Below are positions 24,536 to 35,597 of a stretch of DNA of 64,000 nucleotides, piece after piece. Source of the DNA: Marinirhabdus gelatinilytica (GTDB lineage: Bacteria; Bacteroidota; Bacteroidia; Flavobacteriales; Flavobacteriaceae); the NCBI RefSeq assembly GCF_003353425.1, contig NZ_QRAO01000003.1:235088-299087 (forward strand). Reading direction: 5' to 3'. Both the position numbers and the translations under genes were made by a program. The stretch's first letter is position 1; each line of letters opens with the position of its first letter. The notes beneath the pieces are model-generated. The model was not told where the DNA came from and searched no databases. It saw nothing but the letters and a program-made list of their open reading frames with translations.

Positions 24536-26944
24536 TTACTCATCCACAAAACACTGAAAACTCCCTATAGGGCTGCCGTCAGGGATTTTGGGTGTTGGGA
24601 GTAACTTGAACTTTTCAGGTTTTGTCTTAAACTGTTCGATCTCCCAGAGCAATTGCCTGTCGTACACATTGGTACTTGAGAGTCGGGAAATAATTTCTTC
24701 TATCGCCTGGTTTGCTATAGCTTTTGTCTGCGGAATGCTCTGTGCTTGCAGGACAAGATTCATTAATCGCTGCAGGTATACAAATTGTATGGTTTTCTTG
24801 ATCTCATTGTGGTATGCGTTCTTCGTTTCAGAAGAAAATAAAGCATCACTTGTCTGCTGAAGTGTTTCTTCCAGCCCCAACGCCTTTGTATCCATTGCTT
24901 TTTGCTGTACCAATCGGTTGGCCCGTTGTGGGTTCAACAATAATTGCAATGTTAAATCGCTGGCTGTCGCCGCGGTCCCCAAGGCATCAAAAGCCACGCC
25001 ATTGTTGCTCTTAAAACTTTCACGATTTCTCCAATAACCATAGGCACGTGGCGGAAACAATTCCAACTTATCCTCTGGAATGGCTAAATTTTCAGCAGAA
25101 AGTGTCGCTAACACAGCATCCAGTGCTTTCTCCTGTTCTTTTCTGGAAAGAGTTTTATGGATTAGCTGGCCATCTCCCTTTACAGCATAATTATAATCCA
25201 TCCCGCCAATTAACTTTACGGTAGCCTCGGTTTGAAAGCGATGATAGAAATAGAGTGGTACAAACACATCTTCCAACACCGAGTACGGTTCACCCGTTCG
25301 AATGTTATCTTCAGAAAAATTTTCGATAGCTTTTTTACGCAGTTTTAGTACACGTTCCAACTCTTCAGCGGCATCTTTTCCATTGTCCCATAAATGTGCC
25401 TTTGCGTGCGCACCGCTTTGGGCCCTTGCGTCACTATCGGTTATGTAGCGGAGCCCTCTTTGTTGGGCATTCTCTAAAATTTCATTTAAATAATCCTTTT
25501 GGGATGCAGTGCCCTTGGGAATATCGCTATAACTGTAGGCAACGGTTACCTTGTCCCAATCGCCTATTCCAGTAGCATACGCATCACTGAAATCTACCTC
25601 GTTTCCCTTCAGTTTTAAAGTTGGATGTGGATAGTCCATTACACTGGCCCTATCGTTGGTACTGGCAGCAAAATTGTGTGCAAAGCCCAACGTATGCCCA
25701 ACCTCGTGGGCGCTCAATTGCCGTATACGTGCCAGTGCCATCTCTAGCATAGGTTGGTAATTAGCATCTCTTTCGGCAAATGGTTGGTTCATTAAAGCTT
25801 GTGCGATCATAAAATCCTGACGGATTCGTAAACTCCCCAAGCTTACATGGCCTTTAATAATTTCGCCGGTACGAGGGTCTATCACGCTACCACCATAGCT
25901 CCAGCCACGCGTGCTGCGATGCACCCATTGTATTACGTTATAGCGTACGTCCATAGGATCTGCGTTCTTAGGCAGCATTTGTACTTGAAAAGCATTGGTG
26001 TACCCAATTGCCTCAAAAGCTTCGTTCCACCAGCGAGCCCCTTCTAACAATGCAGAACGTACGGGCTCTGGTGTCCCAGGGTCTAAATAGTAAACAATAG
26101 GTTCTTTGGCTTCACTATTTTGGGCAGATGGATTCTTTTTTTCCAAGCGGTGACGGGTAATAAAACGTTTTGTAATAGGTTCCCAAATAGGCGTACTGTA
26201 ATCTTGGTACGAAATGGAAAATGAACCACTGCGTGGGTCAAATTCGCGAGGAACATACCCATCATCGGGCAATGCAACAAAACTATGGTGCTGTATCACA
26301 GAGACCGAACCAGCATCTGGCGCTACACTGCTAATGTTTTTGCCCTTGGGTTCTCCCACAAACGTGAGCAATGCTTCAAACTCGGTATTCTTGGGGAAGG
26401 CTTTGGTACGCTCCATCCAAACGGTGTTTCGTGATGCGTCAAGTTTGTAGGTTCCCTCTTTACCATCCTTTAGCCGTTTGGCAACACCATGCGTATCCTG
26501 AAATAAAAATGGTGTAATGTCTATAACATAGTTTGTGTCCAGGGTATCCTTTACTTCAAAACCGTAAAGTACCGAGGTCGCAAATGCTTCGGCAATAGAT
26601 TGTTTTTCTTCGGCATTTTGGGTATTGGCACGGTATTTTAAATTGGGCTGAAAAAGCAACAACTTGTTACCACTCTTAACAAACTTTACCACTGCCTGAT
26701 CGCCCAATTGACCGCGGTCCAGACCAATATCGTTACTACCCAACCCAGTGCGCAGGGAATGGACGTAGAGAAATTCTTCATCAAGCCTATCTTTTGGAAC
26801 TTCTAAATATATCTCACCATCCTTTTCAGAATAAAGGAAACTGAAGTAGCCATCAAACTTTTGGAGATTTTTCTTCTTTTCTAAAAATTGGGCATTAATG
26901 GTTGTAATTCCGCAGAGAAAAAAAAGCAGCACTAAATTTTTCAT
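24536..26944 (-). CDS. Secreted zinc-dependent metalloprotease (metzincin; DUF4953/DUF5117 type)
   Basis: 802 residues, signal peptide MKNLVLLFFLCGITTINAQ. The zinc site HEVGHTLGFAHNF (about residues 411-423) is the metzincin form HExxHxxGxxH, and a Met-turn candidate is ASVMDYPHP. N-terminal part (YFSFLYSEKDGEIYLEVP, DRGQLGDQAVVKF) and YYLDPGTPEPVRSALLEGARWWNEAFEAIGY are typical of the Bacteroidota DUF5117-DUF4953 proteases. Likely periplasmic or outer-membrane-associated. Substrate unknown. Confidence 0.92.
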   Translation of the reverse strand: MKNLVLLFFLCGITTINAQFLEKKKNLQKFDGYFSFLYSEKDGEIYLEVPKDRLDEEFLYVHSLRTGLGSNDIGLDRGQLGDQAVVKFVKSGNKLLLFQPNLKYRANTQNAEEKQSIAEAFATSVLYGFEVKDTLDTNYVIDITPFLFQDTHGVAKRLKDGKEGTYKLDASRNTVWMERTKAFPKNTEFEALLTFVGEPKGKNISSVAPDAGSVSVIQHHSFVALPDDGYVPREFDPRSGSFSISYQDYSTPIWEPITKRFITRHRLEKKNPSAQNSEAKEPIVYYLDPGTPEPVRSALLEGARWWNEAFEAIGYTNAFQVQMLPKNADPMDVRYNVIQWVHRSTRGWSYGGSVIDPRTGEIIKGHVSLGSLRIRQDFMIAQALMNQPFAERDANYQPMLEMALARIRQLSAHEVGHTLGFAHNFAASTNDRASVMDYPHPTLKLKGNEVDFSDAYATGIGDWDKVTVAYSYSDIPKGTASQKDYLNEILENAQQRGLRYITDSDARAQSGAHAKAHLWDNGKDAAEELERVLKLRKKAIENFSEDNIRTGEPYSVLEDVFVPLYFYHRFQTEATVKLIGGMDYNYAVKGDGQLIHKTLSRKEQEKALDAVLATLSAENLAIPEDKLELFPPRAYGYWRNRESFKSNNGVAFDALGTAATASDLTLQLLLNPQRANRLVQQKAMDTKALGLEETLQQTSDALFSSETKNAYHNEIKKTIQFVYLQRLMNLVLQAQSIPQTKAIANQAIEEIISRLSSTNVYDRQLLWEIEQFKTKPEKFKLLPTPKIPDGSPIGSFQCFVDE

Positions 26945-27050
26945 ACACTGTAAATTTTGAGGAGGGCACAGTTCGTTTCAAACTAACGAAGCATAAATAT
27001 ATAAAATCTCAACCGCTCTTTGTACTGTGGTGCTTTTTCTTTTTTTCTGA

Positions 27051-27112
27051 AAGGTAGAAGTTCTATTTTTACAGTTGAAAAATTTAGGAGCGTAGGAAGA
27101 GATTTCTACCTT
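27051..27112 (+). promoter_or_regulatory. Inverted repeat in the prfB leader
   Basis: AAGGTAGAA (27051-27059) and TTCTACCTT (27104-27112) are exact reverse complements; the left arm also overlaps the palindrome TAGAA-G-TTCTA. It could be an operator or a leader stem; the right arm overlaps a weak -7 box TACCTTCG. Confidence 0.3.
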
Positions 27113-27124
27113 CGCAGAAAATAT

Positions 27125-28232
27125 ATGATTACAAACGACCAACTCCAAGACCTTCGCGACCGCCTGGAAGCGTTAAGGCAATATCTTTGACGTAGCCGGA
27201 AAGCGCATCGAGATACAGAACGAAGAAGAAAAAACATTCGACCCCAATTTTTGGAACAATCCACAGGAAGCTGAAGCTTTTATGAAAACCCTCCGCAACA
27301 AGAAAAAGTGGGTTGAGGACTATGAAACTGCCGTGGCATTGACCGATGATACCGAGGTTATCTACGAATTTTTCAAAGAAGGCGAAGGTGAGGCCGAAAA
27401 CGTGGAGATACGCTACGGAAAAGCGCTTGAGGCTGTTGAAGCGCTTGAGTTCAGGAACATGCTGAGCGATGAAGGGGACGACCTCTCTGCAGTGCTGCAA
27501 ATAACCGCTGGTGCTGGAGGTACCGAAAGCTGCGATTGGGCACAGATGCTTATGCGTATGTATTTGATGTGGGCCGAAAAGAATGGCTTTAAAGTAAAGG
27601 AACTGAACTACCAGGAAGGGGATGTTGCGGGTATAAAAACTGTGACCTTGGAGCTAGAGGGCGACTTTGCCTTTGGCTGGCTTAAAGGTGAAAACGGTGT
27701 GCATCGCCTGGTGCGTATTTCTCCTTTTGACAGTAACGCCAAGCGCCATACCAGTTTTGCTAGCGTTTATGTGTATCCGTTGGCCGATGACACCATTGAA
27801 ATAGACATAAACCCAGCTGATATTTCGTGGGATTTCGCACGAAGCTCCGGTGCCGGCGGCCAGAACGTGAACAAGGTAGAGACAAAGGCTATTTTAACGC
27901 ACCATCCTTCGGGCATCGTAATTCATAATTCTGAAACGCGCAGCCAATTGGAAAACCGCGAAAAAGCGATGCAAATGCTAAAATCGCAACTCTATGAGAT
28001 TGAACTGCGCAAACAACAGGAAAAACGTGCAGAGATTGAAGGCAACAAAATGGCAATTGAATGGGGAAGCCAGATACGCAATTACGTGCTACACCCCTAC
28101 AAACTGGTAAAAGATGTGCGAACCCAGCACGAAACCGGTAATACAGATGCAGTGCTGGATGGCGCTATCGATGAGTTTTTAAAAGCATATTTAATGATGA
28201 CCGGGCAAGGCGAAAAAAGTGATGAGTTGTAA
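27125..28232 (+). CDS. prfB: Peptide chain release factor 2, expressed by programmed +1 frameshift
   Basis: Recognises UGA and UAA stop codons and releases the peptide. The frame opens at 27125, meets an in-frame TGA at codon 22 (27188-27190), and resumes +1 at GAC 27189: the join gives DVAGKRIEIQNEEE after YL, total about 368 residues, near the usual 365. The RF2 marks are SPFDSNAKRHTSFAS (stop-codon recognition, SPF) and SGAGGQNVNKVETKA (GGQ catalytic loop, about residue 244). The frameshift is the known RF2 autoregulation: low RF2 makes ribosomes pause on UGA and slip. An ATG at 27282 gives a long open frame but would lack the N-terminal domain. Confidence 0.95.
27176..27191 (+). promoter_or_regulatory. 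RF2 programmed +1 frameshift site
   Basis: AGG CAA TAT CTT TGA C: the slippery CTT followed by TGA and C, with an AGG six bases upstream of CTT as the remaining part of the Shine-Dalgarno-like stimulator (AGGGGG in E. coli). Confidence 0.93.
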
Positions 28233-28239
28233 TTTTCGA

Positions 28240-29502
28240 TTATTCCTCGCTTTCAGATGTTGTGCCTGACAGGTCTTCTTCCAGCAACATTTCAACATAG
28301 CGCTCAAATTCCTTGACGAAAGCATCATAATTTTTGCCCGTGGCTGGACCGTTAAAGCCTGTATGTATCTTACGTACGTTACCCGCTTTGTCTATAAAAA
28401 TAGTGGTAGGATAACTAAGTACATGGTTGAGCATGGGTAGTTTTTGGTTGGCTTTTCCTTTATCACTGCTGCCATATTGGGCCAAAAGCATGGGATATGG
28501 CACGCCTACTTTTTCTTTCAAACGATATATGGCCGCCATCGCTTTTTCCTTTGTAGGAGCGTATTCAAAAGCGAGTGCTACAATTTCTAGGTTTTCATTT
28601 TTAGTATCGTTGTAATATTCAGTAAGGTAGCGGGTCTCATCCAAGCAATTGGGGCACCAGGTTCCCATTACCTGGACGATTACAACTTTATCTTTAAATC
28701 GGTTATCGCTCAACGATATCTCTTTCCCCTTGGTATTTGGGAAGGTAAACTCCAGCTTCTCATACCCGTCCCGCAAAAAAGTGAGTGAGTCTGCCCTAGG
28801 GAGCTCGTAGGCATCATTTTTACGAGCGGTAAAAGGTTCTTTCCAATGGTTTCCAGAGTAAAACACGCCTGCCATCAGGCTATCACCCTGTACTTTGGCT
28901 TCGAAAAGAAAAGCGTGGGCACCATCGAAAGTAGAGAGCCGTAGCGTATCATTTTCAACCGCGCCGTCCAAGTAGCGGTAGTCTCCAGTAGTTGTTCTAA
29001 AAGTTCCGGTTACCTTATGGCCCTTTTGTTCAAAAATTCCTTTGGCAATGTATCTATCTGCAGGCTTGTTAGGGCTAAAAACGGTTTCCCAGTTCCCGGT
29101 TACTGTTGCCTTTGGAGCCGCGCTAACGGCAAATCGTTCTTTTCTCCCTTGTTTCATCACAAAAGGCATTTCCCTGTTCAGACTAGGTTTTATAAAAAGT
29201 CCTGTTATGCTATCGGGTGTAAAGACACCCTTAAAAACACCTTCGTATATAGGGTGTGCAATTATAATAGAGTCTTCTCGTAGCGTCACATCATCAAAAA
29301 TCACTTCTTCGGTAGCATTGGAAACGGTCATGGTAAGACCTTCAGTAAATGTAAACAGAAAAGGAAGTTGTTTGCCATCCATGGTCTCCATCGTGGCACG
29401 CCACTCACCTTGCTTTGGTTTGTCCAATTTCCTGTTACAGGAAAACAGCAATACTACAATGCTTGCAAAAAGTAAATTCTTATAAAAGGAATGTTGAAAC
29501 AT
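28240..29502 (-). CDS. TlpA-like thioredoxin-fold lipoprotein
   Basis: 420 residues, lipoprotein signal ending VLLFSC (Cys22). Residues 30-245 form a beta-rich DUF-type domain common in Bacteroidetes TlpA proteins; residues 255-405 form a TlpA/ResA-like thioredoxin domain with VMGTWCPNCLDE (CxxC about 282-285) and SYPTTIFIDKAGNVRKIHTGF (cis-Pro strand). Likely a periplasm-facing disulfide reductase for cytochrome or envelope protein maturation. It ends eight bases from prfB in convergent orientation, without an obvious terminator. Confidence 0.88.
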   Translation of the reverse strand: MFQHSFYKNLLFASIVVLLFSCNRKLDKPKQGEWRATMETMDGKQLPFLFTFTEGLTMTVSNATEEVIFDDVTLREDSIIIAHPIYEGVFKGVFTPDSITGLFIKPSLNREMPFVMKQGRKERFAVSAAPKATVTGNWETVFSPNKPADRYIAKGIFEQKGHKVTGTFRTTTGDYRYLDGAVENDTLRLSTFDGAHAFLFEAKVQGDSLMAGVFYSGNHWKEPFTARKNDAYELPRADSLTFLRDGYEKLEFTFPNTKGKEISLSDNRFKDKVVIVQVMGTWCPNCLDETRYLTEYYNDTKNENLEIVALAFEYAPTKEKAMAAIYRLKEKVGVPYPMLLAQYGSSDKGKANQKLPMLNHVLSYPTTIFIDKAGNVRKIHTGFNGPATGKNYDAFVKEFERYVEMLLEEDLSGTTSESEE

Positions 29503-29592
29503 GGGTAAAGTGTTTTAGGTTGTAATGTGTATTTTTTCAAAAACACAACTTGAATTCATTATAAAAGTACTCACAAAAAATGGTATAAATGC

Positions 29593-29600
29593 TATCTTTG
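29593..29600 (+). promoter_or_regulatory. pheT promoter -7 box (TATCTTTG)
   Basis: Exact TAnnTTTG, 23 bases before the ATG at 29624. Confidence 0.5.
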
Positions 29601-29623
29601 CGGTTCGTTAAGAAATTTTTAGG

Positions 29624-32050
29624 ATGAAGATATCGTACAACTGGCTAAAACAATTTGTGAATCTGGACTGGGATGCCGAAAAAACCGGCGAACTACTTAC
29701 AGACCTTGGGCTGGAAATTGAAGGAATTACCCCCTTTACCTCTATTCCTGGCGGACTGGAAGGTGTGGTTGTGGGCCACGTTGTATCGTGCGAGCAACAC
29801 CCTAATGCAGACCGACTTAAACTTACCACTGTAGATCTTGGAAATGCTGAGCCAGTTCAGATCGTATGTGGCGCTCCCAATGTTGCAAAAGACCAAAAAG
29901 TACCTGTAGCAACCATAGGAACTACTCTATACGATGATGATGGAAACCCTTGGAAAATAAAGAAAGGAAAAATTAGAGGTGAAGTGAGCATGGGTATGAT
30001 TTGTGCCGAAGACGAATTAGGTCTGGGACAGAGCCATGACGGCATTATGGTTCTTGACAAAAATTTGAAACCCGGAACTCCGTGTTCCGAAATTTTTGAG
30101 GTTGAGAACGACACCGTTTTTGAAATTGGCCTCACCCCCAACCGTGCCGATGCTATGAGCCATTGGGGCGTAGCACGCGACCTCCGTGCTGGGTTGTTGC
30201 AGCAAGATATTTCTATCGAGTTTATAACGCCTTCCACCAGTAATTTCCACATAGACAACCGTACCCTAAAGATTGACGTAGCAGTTGAGGATACCGAAAA
30301 AGCACCACGTTACTGTGGCGTAACCCTTAGCGGACTTAAAGTAGAAGCGTCTCCAGCTTGGTTACAAAATAGATTGAAGGCAATAGGATTAGCCCCCATC
30401 AATAATGTGGTAGATGCAACCAACTATGTATTGCACGAACTGGGACAACCGCTACACGCCTTTGATGCCGCAAAAATTACCGATAGTAAAATTGAAGTTA
30501 AAACACTTCCAGCAGGCACCAAGTTTACTACACTGGATGGTGTAGAACGTGAACTCCACGAAGAAGACCTTATGATTTGCGATGCCGAAAAGCCCATGTG
30601 TATTGCAGGTGTTTTTGGTGGTGAGTACAGTGGCGTGACAGAGAGTACCACGAGTATTTTTCTTGAAAGTGCTTACTTTAACCCCGTAAGTGTCCGGAAA
30701 ACTGCAAAACGCCATGGCTTGAACACAGATGCCTCATTCCGTTTTGAACGTGGAATAGATCCCAATAGTTGCGAATATGCATTGCTGCGAGCAGCCGTAC
30801 TTATCCAAGAAATTACAGGTGGCGAGATAACCAGCGAAGTAACCGATATTTACCCCAATAAAATTGAAGACCACCAAGTATTTCTCAGTTTTGATAATAC
30901 CACAAAGCTTATAGGGCAGGAGATCCCGCGTGAGACCATAAAGGATATTCTATCTTCCCTCGAAATAAAAATAAACAATGTTACCGAAGCCGGCTTGGGA
31001 ATGACCATCCCAGCCTACCGTAACGATGTTACCCGTGAGGCCGATGTTATTGAAGAAATACTACGTGTATACGGTTACAACAACATAGATTTTTCTGAAA
31101 AACTGAACGCAAGCATAGCTACAAACGGAAAAGTTGAAGATTATGTGGTACAGCAAAAAGTAAGTATGCTACTTACCGCTCTGGGTTTTCACGAAATGTT
31201 GGCAAACTCCCTAACCAATCCAAGCTATGTGCAGCTTTCTGAAAATTTAAAGGAAGACCACAACGTAACAATGCTCAATCCTTTGAGCAACGAGCTTTCG
31301 GCAATGCGGCAGAGTATGCTCTTTGGGGCTTTGGAGGCCTTGAGCTACAACCAAAACCGAAAGATGCCACACGTTAAGTTTTTTGAGTTTGGAAAAACAT
31401 ACCATAACTATCCCAACGGAAGGGAGGAGCACAAGCACCTCTCGTTATTGGTGTCCGGAAATGTTACCGAAGAAAGCTGGGCAACGCCCCAAAAACCCAC
31501 CACCTTTTTCTATTTGAAAGGCGTGGTGACCTCTATTTTAGAGCGATTGGGAATAAATGAAACCTTTGAAAAACAAGCAAAGACAGATGTTCTTGCAGAA
31601 GGAATTTCCATCTCAAAAAACAAAAAGACCCTGGTAGAACTGGGGATACTAAAAAAACAAGTACTCAAAGCTTTTGATGTGGAGGCCAAAACCATGTATG
31701 CCAATTTTAATTGGGATGCCATCTTGGAAGAAATATCTTCAGAAAGTTTTCACGTTACCCCTATTCCTAAATTTCCAAAGGTGAAGCGGGACTTTGCCCT
31801 GCTACTGGACGAAACGGTTTCATTTTCAGCATTGCAGGATGCTGCGTTTGCTACCGAGAAACAACTGCTAAAAGACGTAAATCTTTTTGACGTTTATACG
31901 GGCAAGAACCTTCCGCAAGGAAAGAAATCGTACGCGATGAGCTTTACATTGCTAGACGAACGAAAAACCCTTACCGACAAACAGATAGACAAAATCATGA
32001 AAAAACTCCAAAACCGTTTTGAAACCGATTTTGGAGCAGAATTGCGATAA
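29624..32050 (+). CDS. pheT: Phenylalanine--tRNA ligase subunit beta
   Basis: 808 residues, normal for the bacterial beta subunit. N-terminal MKISYNWLKQFVNLDWDAEKTGELLTDLGLEIEG; EMAP-like tRNA-binding domain about 40-150 (VGHVVSCEQHPNADRLKLTTVDLG); B3/B4 editing domain (FERGIDPNS at its end); B5 domain; C-terminal FDX-ACB anticodon-binding domain (PKFPKVKRDFALLLDETV ... DVYTGKNLPQGKKSYAMSFTL). It pairs with PheS, whose gene is not in the window; separate loci are usual in Bacteroidota. Confidence 0.97.
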   Translation: MKISYNWLKQFVNLDWDAEKTGELLTDLGLEIEGITPFTSIPGGLEGVVVGHVVSCEQHPNADRLKLTTVDLGNAEPVQIVCGAPNVAKDQKVPVATIGTTLYDDDGNPWKIKKGKIRGEVSMGMICAEDELGLGQSHDGIMVLDKNLKPGTPCSEIFEVENDTVFEIGLTPNRADAMSHWGVARDLRAGLLQQDISIEFITPSTSNFHIDNRTLKIDVAVEDTEKAPRYCGVTLSGLKVEASPAWLQNRLKAIGLAPINNVVDATNYVLHELGQPLHAFDAAKITDSKIEVKTLPAGTKFTTLDGVERELHEEDLMICDAEKPMCIAGVFGGEYSGVTESTTSIFLESAYFNPVSVRKTAKRHGLNTDASFRFERGIDPNSCEYALLRAAVLIQEITGGEITSEVTDIYPNKIEDHQVFLSFDNTTKLIGQEIPRETIKDILSSLEIKINNVTEAGLGMTIPAYRNDVTREADVIEEILRVYGYNNIDFSEKLNASIATNGKVEDYVVQQKVSMLLTALGFHEMLANSLTNPSYVQLSENLKEDHNVTMLNPLSNELSAMRQSMLFGALEALSYNQNRKMPHVKFFEFGKTYHNYPNGREEHKHLSLLVSGNVTEESWATPQKPTTFFYLKGVVTSILERLGINETFEKQAKTDVLAEGISISKNKKTLVELGILKKQVLKAFDVEAKTMYANFNWDAILEEISSESFHVTPIPKFPKVKRDFALLLDETVSFSALQDAAFATEKQLLKDVNLFDVYTGKNLPQGKKSYAMSFTLLDERKTLTDKQIDKIMKKLQNRFETDFGAELR

Positions 32051-32064
32051 TTTTTTATTGATCA

Positions 32065-32616
32065 CTACTTGGTACCGGGCAGCAATAGTCCATCTATAAT
32101 GTGGAAGAAACCATTTTTATGGTAGTAATCTTGTCCTATAATTTTTGCTGTATTTCCTTTGGCATCGAACAGGACGAGATTTCCTTTTACTTCTTTAACG
32201 CCTAAACGTTGCCCTAAAACCGTGTCGAAATACGCTACTCCATTTCCGTTGGCAACCGCTTTTTGGAGTGCATTACCATCTACACGGCCAGGGATAAAGT
32301 AATACGTGATAAAGCTTTTTTGCAGATTGGTAAAAAATTCTTCTTCCTCATCTTTTGAAAACTTGTCAAACGAACTGTTTACCATCACAAATGCCGTGAG
32401 CATGGCGTCTTCGGCAATAACACCTTCTTTCAACAAAGGAGCGGCTTTGCTAAAGGCATCGGTATTTCCGATATTCTGGAAAATAGATTTTTCAGAAGAA
32501 AAAGTAAGCCCTTTCCATTCTTTGGTCGTGTTCTGCATTTGGGTGTTGGTATATTTTTGGGCAGTGGCGGTAAATACTCCCAACAGGGCTACCACTAGTA
32601 GTGATTTTAGTTTCAT
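32065..32616 (-). CDS. Secreted fasciclin (FAS1)-domain protein
   Basis: 183 residues; signal peptide MKLKSLLVVALLGVFTATAQ. One FAS1-like domain: IFQNIGNTDAFSKAAPLLKEGVIAEDAMLTAFVMVNSSFDKF (H1-like), YYFIPGRVDGNALQKAV and the H2-like end NGFFHIIDGLLLP. FAS1 domains mediate adhesion. The H1 part is less canonical than usual (TAFVMVNSSFDKF in place of TVFAPTNxAF), so a diverged member. Confidence 0.8.
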   Translation of the reverse strand: MKLKSLLVVALLGVFTATAQKYTNTQMQNTTKEWKGLTFSSEKSIFQNIGNTDAFSKAAPLLKEGVIAEDAMLTAFVMVNSSFDKFSKDEEEEFFTNLQKSFITYYFIPGRVDGNALQKAVANGNGVAYFDTVLGQRLGVKEVKGNLVLFDAKGNTAKIIGQDYYHKNGFFHIIDGLLLPGTK

Positions 32617-32763
32617 AATACATTATTTATAGTGTAAAGGTACATAAATTGACCTTAGTGGTTATAACGCAAATAACACACCAATATTGATTTACTTCAC
32701 TTACAATGTGTTAAAATATTGTGTTACAGTAAAACGTTTGTTATTTTTAAAGGAAAAAGTGTC

Positions 32764-33483
32764 ATGCTACCCAAAACAAATCTTGAAAAAAAGTTGCACA
32801 GAGTAAGGGACAAGCGTATCGCTTCGGAAGACATCCTTACCGAGGTTGAGGCGATATTTCGGCAAAACGAAATTGAAAGAGCCCAGATCAAACAACGTTT
32901 ACAAACAAAAATTGATGCTGCTGAAACTCGTTTTAATACAGACCTGCTAGAAGCGAGCAATGTGTTTCATATCACCGATATCAAAAAAATTTGTGTGGAA
33001 TACAGGTTGCGTTTCTTGGATTCGCATTTTTTTAAAAAAGAAATTCCAGAAGAAGCCATCTCAAAAATCAGGCAACTGGAAAAAGAGCATGACAGTACGT
33101 TCAACTCCTTTAAAATTGTAGCTCCAGCAAAATTATTGAAACTTGAAAATGCTGACGACCCCCTACTTTTCCTTCCTTTGGGAAATGATTATTTTTACTT
33201 GATACACAAATGGGGTAACGATTTGCACCCACTGCGAAAATGGTTGATGTGGCCGTATAAATGTTTTGAGAATTTAGTTTTTACAGTGTTTGTACTAAGT
33301 ATTTTACTCACAGCTATTACGCCGCTACATCTATTTACCCATGGCGAAGTGACCAACCAAGAATACTTGCTCATGTTTTTGTTTATGTTCAAGAGTGTGG
33401 GTGGTATTGTACTGTTTTATGGTTTTGCCAAGGGAAAAAACTTCAACAACGCTATTTGGAACAGTAAATATTATAACGCCTAA
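32764..33483 (+). CDS. Membrane protein of unknown function with N-terminal coiled region
   Basis: 239 residues. Residues 1-90 are charged and helical (KKLHRVRDKRIASEDILTEVEAIFRQNEIERAQIKQRLQTK), then a middle soluble part (YRLRFLDSHFFKKEIPEEAISKIRQLEKEH, DDPLLFLPLGNDYFYLIHKWGNDLHPLRKW) and two C-terminal membrane helices (NLVFTVFVLSILLTAITPLHLF and YLLMFLFMFKSVGGIVLFYGFA). I recognise it as a flavobacterial conserved family without function. The ATG at 32764 fits better than an upstream Met at 32719. The next gene begins nine bases later, so they form an operon. Confidence 0.75.
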   Translation: MLPKTNLEKKLHRVRDKRIASEDILTEVEAIFRQNEIERAQIKQRLQTKIDAAETRFNTDLLEASNVFHITDIKKICVEYRLRFLDSHFFKKEIPEEAISKIRQLEKEHDSTFNSFKIVAPAKLLKLENADDPLLFLPLGNDYFYLIHKWGNDLHPLRKWLMWPYKCFENLVFTVFVLSILLTAITPLHLFTHGEVTNQEYLLMFLFMFKSVGGIVLFYGFAKGKNFNNAIWNSKYYNA

Positions 33484-33492
33484 ACCAAAGCT

Positions 33493-33738
33493 ATGAGCGA
33501 AAACACCGAAGAAACCACGAGAATATATACAGGCCCCGCTATGATCGCCCAAGGACTACGCGCCCGCTTGAATGAACTGGGTATTGAGCCCATTATAAAG
33601 GATGACCATGCTAGCGGCATTACCAGTGGTTTTGCCATAGGGGTCCCGGGGCAGGTACGTGTTTTTATACGAAAAGATGAACTAGCCACAGCACAAACCA
33701 CAATTGACGGGTTTTTGAAAGAAATCGGTGAAAAGTAA
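33493..33738 (+). CDS. DUF2007-type putative signal-transducing protein
   Basis: 81 residues: RIYTGPAMIAQGLRARLNELGIEPIIKDDHASGITSGFAIGVPGQVRVFIRKDELATAQTTIDGFLKE, the DUF2007 pattern (a small ferredoxin-like alpha/beta domain in which a helix and strands arrange around a conserved substrate-like cleft). Often found with membrane proteins; function unknown. Cotranscribed with the membrane protein at 32764. Confidence 0.8.
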   Translation: MSENTEETTRIYTGPAMIAQGLRARLNELGIEPIIKDDHASGITSGFAIGVPGQVRVFIRKDELATAQTTIDGFLKEIGEK

Positions 33739-33830
33739 TTAATTTGTAAATTACCGTATTAAGAGTCGAGCGAAAGCAGCCCGAACCTAGCAGTAGCTTT
33801 AGCTACGTCCTACCGTGTACCAACTAACGA

Positions 33831-33833
<3 letters not shown>
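33739..33833. other. Intergenic stretch with nested inverted repeats
   Basis: AGTCG (33773) / CGACT (33829) enclose GTAGC-TTTA-GCTAC (33793-33806); TAATT-N-AAATTA lies just before. It is more GC-rich than neighbouring gaps and has no T run, so it is not a standard terminator. Could be a structured 3' end or a decayed repeat element. Confidence 0.35.
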
Positions 33834-35459
<1,626 letters not shown>

Positions 35460-35597
35460 TTATTTCTTTAATTGGGCGCAAAATTAACCAAATACCCTAG
35501 ATTGAAGAAACATTAACGTTTATAAATTCCTTTTAACCTGCAATTAACAAAATGCACAATGAGGTAAGCATATTTTTGTTGCACAACCAAACTATAT

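Noticed and set aside
23818-24549. Start at 24549 for the secreted protein
   Set aside because: It would overlap the metalloprotease coding end and hide the signal peptide that begins at 24441.
27282-28232. Treating prfB as a truncated gene starting at the ATG at 27282
   Set aside because: The upstream frame with TGA at 27188 rejoins by the classical +1 shift and completes the N-terminal domain, so it is neither truncated nor a pseudogene.
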